Of a stretch of 64,000 bases of DNA, positions 60,045 to 64,000 are shown piece by piece. This DNA is from Panonychus citri (lineage: Eukaryota > Arthropoda > Arachnida > Trombidiformes > Tetranychidae). Position numbers and translations under genes: made by a program. Where the stretch lies: contig NW_026515506.1 of assembly GCF_014898815.1 (NCBI RefSeq), forward strand, positions 310,001-374,000, in the 5' to 3' direction. A model generated the notes under the pieces. That model ran no database searches. It saw only the letters and a program-made list of their open reading frames with translations, and was not told the origin of the DNA. Numbering within the stretch: the stretch's first letter is position 1; each line of letters opens with the position of its first letter.

Positions 60045-61575
60045 ATTTATATGAAAGATGATTAGAAAACAACATTGTTTGGATGAATGTGGATCTAGTC
60101 ATGGATATTTTTGTCGGGTTGACATGACACTAGAAACTCATCCATCCAGTCAATTTGTTGGATGAAACACCGGAATAAGAATAGCGAAAATGAAACGATG
60201 AACGATGAGAAGAAGAAAAAAAATGGAGAATAATCAAAAAAAAAGAAGAGAAGAAAAAATTGTTGGTCAATTGAAGAGTAATGAAGGTTAGGCCAACGTT
60301 AAGATTCTCAGAAGAAGAATGAGAAAAAAAAGAGAAAAGAATTTCAACTAAACGGCCAATCTCTTATTCCATTCCAACGTTTTTTCTTCTCACTCATTCT
60401 CTCTCTCTCTCTCTACAGTTGGTTCAAAATCTGAAAATGATGATTGGAGGGAAGGAGAAAACTGTCTCTCCCTTTGCGCATTAATCTTCTTCTGGTTTAA
60501 TATTTTTCTTTGAAAAACATTCACCGATTGGAGAATCAACCTGCGCACGTTAATCTCCTCCCAATGTTTTTCTCTCAACACCCTGTAATCATCAAATTCT
60601 CTTTCTTTTTCCCTGTCTTCCTTTTTATTCTCTTCAAACTCTTTCTTTCTTTTTTTTGTTCTCTTCTTTCGCTCTTTCGCTCTTCATCTTGTTCACTTTT
60701 TTCGCTTCTCTTCCTCTTTCCCTCACTTTTTCTCTTTCTCTCTCAACAGGTTCATTGCTATTCTCTAATTTTTTCTTCTCTTCTTATTTAAAGCTCTTAC
60801 CTTGAAAACCTTGACTAGTTGTTAGAGTGACGCCCGTTAAAGTAGAAAAAGAAAAGCCTGAAAAACCGGTTTCTCTCTCAAACTAAATTTCGCCGTCACA
60901 AAAACTAGCCAAGGTTTTCGAGGTAGATCTAAGTGAGAGAGAGAGAGAGAGAGAGAGAGAAGGAAAAGTGAGCAATGAACCTGTTGAGAAAGGGAGAAAG
61001 TGAGGGAGATGAAGAGAGAAGAAGAGAGAAAGAGAGAAAGAGTTTTTATTGAGAAAAGAATGAGAGAGAAAATCAGAAGAAAAGGAAGATGATTATGATG
61101 AGAAGAAGAGTGAGAAAAAAAACGTTGATAGAAAATTTGGAATAAGAAGACTGGCCGTTTGGTGAATTCTTTTTTTCTTTTTTCTCTTCTCTTTTATTCT
61201 TCTTAGAAAATGTTCAACAACGTTCAACTTTAAGAAGGTGAGTTAACTGCTGCTGCTGACCTATCCTATTCCTCTTCATCTTTTATCATCATCTTCTTTT
61301 TTTTCATCTTCTTTCTCCCATTTTTCAAATTTTTACTTTTCTTCATCTTCTTCTTCTTCTTCATCTTTTTTTCTCTTCTCCATTTTTATCATTGTCTTTC
61401 TCTCTTCCTCTTTATCTGTCTTTCTCTCTCCTCTTATTCCGGTGTTTCATCCAACAAATTGACTGGGTGAATGAGTTTCTAGTGTCATGTCAACCCGACA
61501 AAAATATCCATGACTAGATCCACATTCATCCATTTGATTTTGTTTTTCATTTTAATCATCTTCATCTTGATAAAA
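60045..61575. repeat. long inverted repeat (foldback) locus
   Basis: The left half folds on the right half around about 60850-60875. Outer blocks 60081-60180 and 61432-61531 are about 97 percent identical when one is reversed (for example ATGTGGATCTAGTCATGGAT, CAATTTGTTGGATGAAACAC). Middle blocks match too: ACGGCCAATCTCTTATTCC near 60352 against reversed ACGGCCAGTCTTCTTATTCC near 61160. Near the centre, CTCAACAGGTTCATTGCT at 60742-60759 matches the reverse of 60971-60988, and GAAAACCTTGACTAGTT near 60803 matches the reverse of GAAAACCTTGGCTAGTT near 60917. Arms are about 0.7-0.8 kb with hardly any spacer. Both arms have purine/pyrimidine-rich simple sequence where alignment is loose. No transposase ORF. 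It is either a non-autonomous foldback element or a hairpin-RNA locus. Confidence 0.85.
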
Positions 61576-62708
61576 GTTCCAAAATGATTCAAATAGAAAG
61601 GGAGGGAGAGAAAAAGCAAAAAGAGAGTCACTTGTTGATTCCAATTTATTCAACCGGTCTTCAAATTCACCGAAAAAATGAAGAGTGTTATTTGTCTCTT
61701 CCTCTCTCTCTCTCTTTCTCTCCCTTACTCATCATCTCTCCACATCAACAATCAGTGAAATTAATCAAAGAAACAAAACCACGACGATACCTACAAAATT
61801 CTGACCAGTTTTTGATCTTGCGACGATAACATGATTAACTCTTTTTGGATATTAGATTTGAACAAAACAAAACGAAAAACCATCAATTATGTTGAAATCA
61901 AAGAGGTGAAGAAGGAAGTAAATCAAATATAAATCAAAAAAGAGAGAAAGACAATAACAATTACACTTGATAAACATCGACAGAAGGAGAAAGAGAAAGA
62001 GAGAAAGAGCAAAGCAAATAGAAAAAGCGAACGTTAAATTGTTCCAACCGCTGAGAAAAGAACTGGTCAAAGATGATGGTCACTTAAATGATGAATTAAC
62101 TCAAGAAATAAACAGCCCTTCACTGGGCAGCTGGCAATTAGAATTGATAATTAAGCCTTGCTGCTCATAGACGGACTCGCCCTTCCTTGGAGATTGACAC
62201 ACAAACCAGAGAGAGAGAACCAAAAATCAACTGATGTCACCAAATAATTTAAACCAAATGAACACTAATAGTCTCCAATCAATGGTATAAATTGAAATTG
62301 GACCGGAAGTTAAAGACAAAAGAGTAAATCCAAAGTGAGAGAGAAAGAGATAAACAAAAGTAAAATCAAGTGCAAAGGAACAAAAAAAAACACAAAATTG
62401 ACAAAATGAGACACGAAAATTGTGATGATTGGTGACAATATGATCGGAGGTGGTGGTGATGGTTGATAAACAATTAGCTTATCACTTGAGCCCACGAGAG
62501 AAAAAACAATTAATCACAGAGAGAGAGAAAGAGAGAGAGAGAGGGAGGGAGAGAGTGAGAATGAGTGAGTACGTGAGAGAGAGAGAGAGTAAAGATAATT
62601 TTGAAAACGGAAGGATGTTCAATAGATTTTACTGAAAATTAACTGTTATCATTAACATTACATTGTTTTAGAATTTTTTGTTTTTAAAAAAATTCTATTT
62701 CGATCCAA
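61576..62708. other. GA-rich intergenic spacer
   Basis: Several (GA)n tracts (about 61720, 61985-62010, 62518-62545, 62575-62590). Short ORFs here are translations of these repeats. Right end is the 3' side of the minus-strand E2 gene. Confidence 0.5.
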
Positions 62709-63167
62709 TCAAAGTCCTCCGATCATTGCGTACTTTTTGGTCCAATCTTTGGCCATTCGATTGTATTGATCTCTATCCTTTTTATATAGATTAGCGGCTT
62801 CGGTGACCAATGGATCATCGGCATTTGGGTCAGTTAGCAACGATGTTATCGAGATCATTACTTGAGAGATGGTCAATGCTGCTGACCAACGGCCTTTCTT
62901 CAATATGTCCAAGCAAATGTTTCCTTCTTTACTTATGTTGGGGTGGAAAATTTTGGTCTTGAATCTTACCCGCGGTGGTTCATATGGATAATCTTTCGGG
63001 AAGTTGATCTGCAGGAAGAAAATTCCTCCCTGATATGGTGACTCATCTGGTCCGGTGATCATTCCCTCCCATGAAAATAAATCGTCGCCCACTGGACCGG
63101 CCGAACATCCTTCCGGTGGATCTTTTTCAAACTGTTCCAATTCCAATTTCAATCTATGAATGGACAT
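62709..63167 (-). CDS. UBE2D-like ubiquitin-conjugating enzyme (E2)
   Basis: Uninterrupted 152-aa frame from the ATG at 63167 (MSIHRLKLELEQF), which aligns with the UBE2D/effete start; the frame open to 63194 adds nine residues I regard as leader. The UBC fold is complete: CSAGPVGDDLFSWEGMITGP (Ser22 kept), SPYQGGIFFL, HPNI with His75 and Asn77, active-site Cys85 in GNICLDIL, DDPL, and DWTKKYAM. It should accept ubiquitin from E1 and pass it on with RING/HECT E3s. Differences from typical UBE2D: Phe62 to Tyr and Lys63 to Glu in the E3-facing loop, one inserted residue after CLDIL (KKGRW), Pro95 to Ala in the SPA motif, and a GGL extension after the usual YAM end. These point to a diverged paralogue rather than the canonical UBE2D, which is almost invariant in animals. 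Confidence 0.9.
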   Translation of the reverse strand: MSIHRLKLELEQFEKDPPEGCSAGPVGDDLFSWEGMITGPDESPYQGGIFFLQINFPKDYPYEPPRVRFKTKIFHPNISKEGNICLDILKKGRWSAALTISQVMISITSLLTDPNADDPLVTEAANLYKKDRDQYNRMAKDWTKKYAMIGGL

Positions 63168-64000
63168 AATTGAGTTAATCGAACAGCAGAACAAAAAACA
63201 CCACCAAATTAGTCAACATTTAATTGTCTTTAATCGTTGATTGTTGTTGTAAGAATGAGAGAAAGTTAATTGTTGACATTGTTTATCTTTTTCTTTCGCT
63301 CTTTTTAATTGTTGACATTTTCTCATCTTCGTTTGTTGTTGTTTTTCTTGTGTCGCAATTTTGATTGTTTATGTTAAGTTAATTTCTTTCCAACTCCTCT
63401 CAATTAGCTGATTATCTGATTGATTTTCTTCATTGATTTGATATGTTAATTTTGTTAATCAAATTGTACTTTAAACCGAATATGATTATCTAATTGTGAT
63501 TAACTGTTTCTCTCTCTTTTGTTGTCATCAGAATTGATAATTAAATGGGTGAAACTGTTAATCTAATTTGTGGGTACCGTTAATTGTGATTAACACCAAA
63601 TTTAGTTATTTCGATGATCTTTCAATTGTGATTCCGAATGACGTTAATCGTTAATTATTTACATTGGCAATCAATTACAATTAAATTTGTTCATTGAGAT
63701 TTTTTTTTCAACTGAGTTAATTGGATTTTCACCATTTTTTTGTTGTTGTTGTTGGAGTTAATTGTTACAATTAATACATTTAAAAAATATATAGAGCAAA
63801 GTTTTACACAAATTGCAGAGAAAACAAAATACTGATGAAGTGAAAAATTCAGCAATCAAAATGTTACAATTAGTGATTAAATTGATTTGCAGCACAATTA
63901 GAGATAATTAGATGAGAAACCCCTTCATTATCGTGAGGTAATTAAATCAATGTTCACAATATGGTTTTTATATTGTTGGCGTTTGATGGTTGATTGTTTG
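63168..64000. other. upstream region of the E2 gene
   Basis: AT-rich, with TTG repeats near 63240 and 63740. Presumed promoter of the minus-strand E2 gene; nothing else supported. Confidence 0.45.

Noticed and set aside
62450..62635. Glu/Arg-rich ORFs in the GA-rich spacer (also 25906-26100, 61584-61829)
   Set aside because: Translations of (GA)n microsatellites in non-coding sequence.
1..64000. CRISPR arrays, tRNA or rRNA genes, intact transposons
   Set aside because: No spaced direct repeats, no clear cloverleaf with B-box, no rRNA-like sequence and no transposase or reverse-transcriptase frame were seen; a tRNA scan could still find a divergent tRNA.

Overview
This is a eukaryotic nuclear segment: AT-rich, full of short AT-rich introns with GT/AG borders, long (GA)n/(CT)n and trinucleotide microsatellites, and animal-specific genes. 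The gene set (ADAM10/Kuzbanian, Na+/K+-ATPase alpha, poly(C)-binding KH proteins, a pancreatic-type lipase, AMP deaminase, a WIP/verprolin homologue, metaxin-2, BTAF1/Mot1, attractin, MYG1, a UBE2D-like E2) is metazoan. Compact spacing, small introns and several very long single exons fit an arthropod; a mite such as a spider mite is my best guess (inference, not proven by the sequence). No CRISPR, operon, viral or intact transposon gene was seen.

Layout. 0.9-1.8 kb (-): orphan secreted, Ser/Gly/Asn-rich protein. 5.0-10.9 kb (+): ADAM10 in four exons. 12.4-17.5 kb (+): Na+/K+-ATPase alpha in nine exons. 20.1-20.5 kb: decayed copy of the 3' end of that ATPase. 23.2-26.6 kb (-) and 38.2-41.5 kb (-): two copies of a three-KH-domain PCBP gene, still near-identical at both ends but diverged in the middle. 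Between them lie a secreted lipase (27.2-29.0 kb, +) and AMP deaminase (29.2-34.3 kb, -), plus debris including a decayed AMP-deaminase exon at 37.9 kb. 42.5-43.5 kb (-): WIP-like protein; 44.3-45.6 kb (+): metaxin-2. 46.3-52.1 kb (-): BTAF1; 53.4-57.4 kb (+): attractin, the two head to head. 58.1-59.5 kb (+): MYG1. 60.0-61.6 kb: long, almost loop-less inverted repeat. 62.7-63.2 kb (-): UBE2D-like ubiquitin-conjugating enzyme.

The genes do not form one pathway; most are conserved housekeeping or signalling genes. No wholly new multi-gene system is visible. The most unusual items are the foldback locus at 60-61.6 kb (candidate hairpin-RNA source), the mosaic PCBP duplication with a conserved upstream ORF, gene remnants scattered around the duplication, substitutions in the ATPase cardiac-glycoside site, an E2 with an altered E3-binding SPA motif, an attractin without its C-type lectin domain, and perfect NRF-1-type and near-perfect CTCF-type motifs in intergenic gaps. 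Exon borders were read by eye from splice consensus, reading frame and remembered homologues; no search was run.
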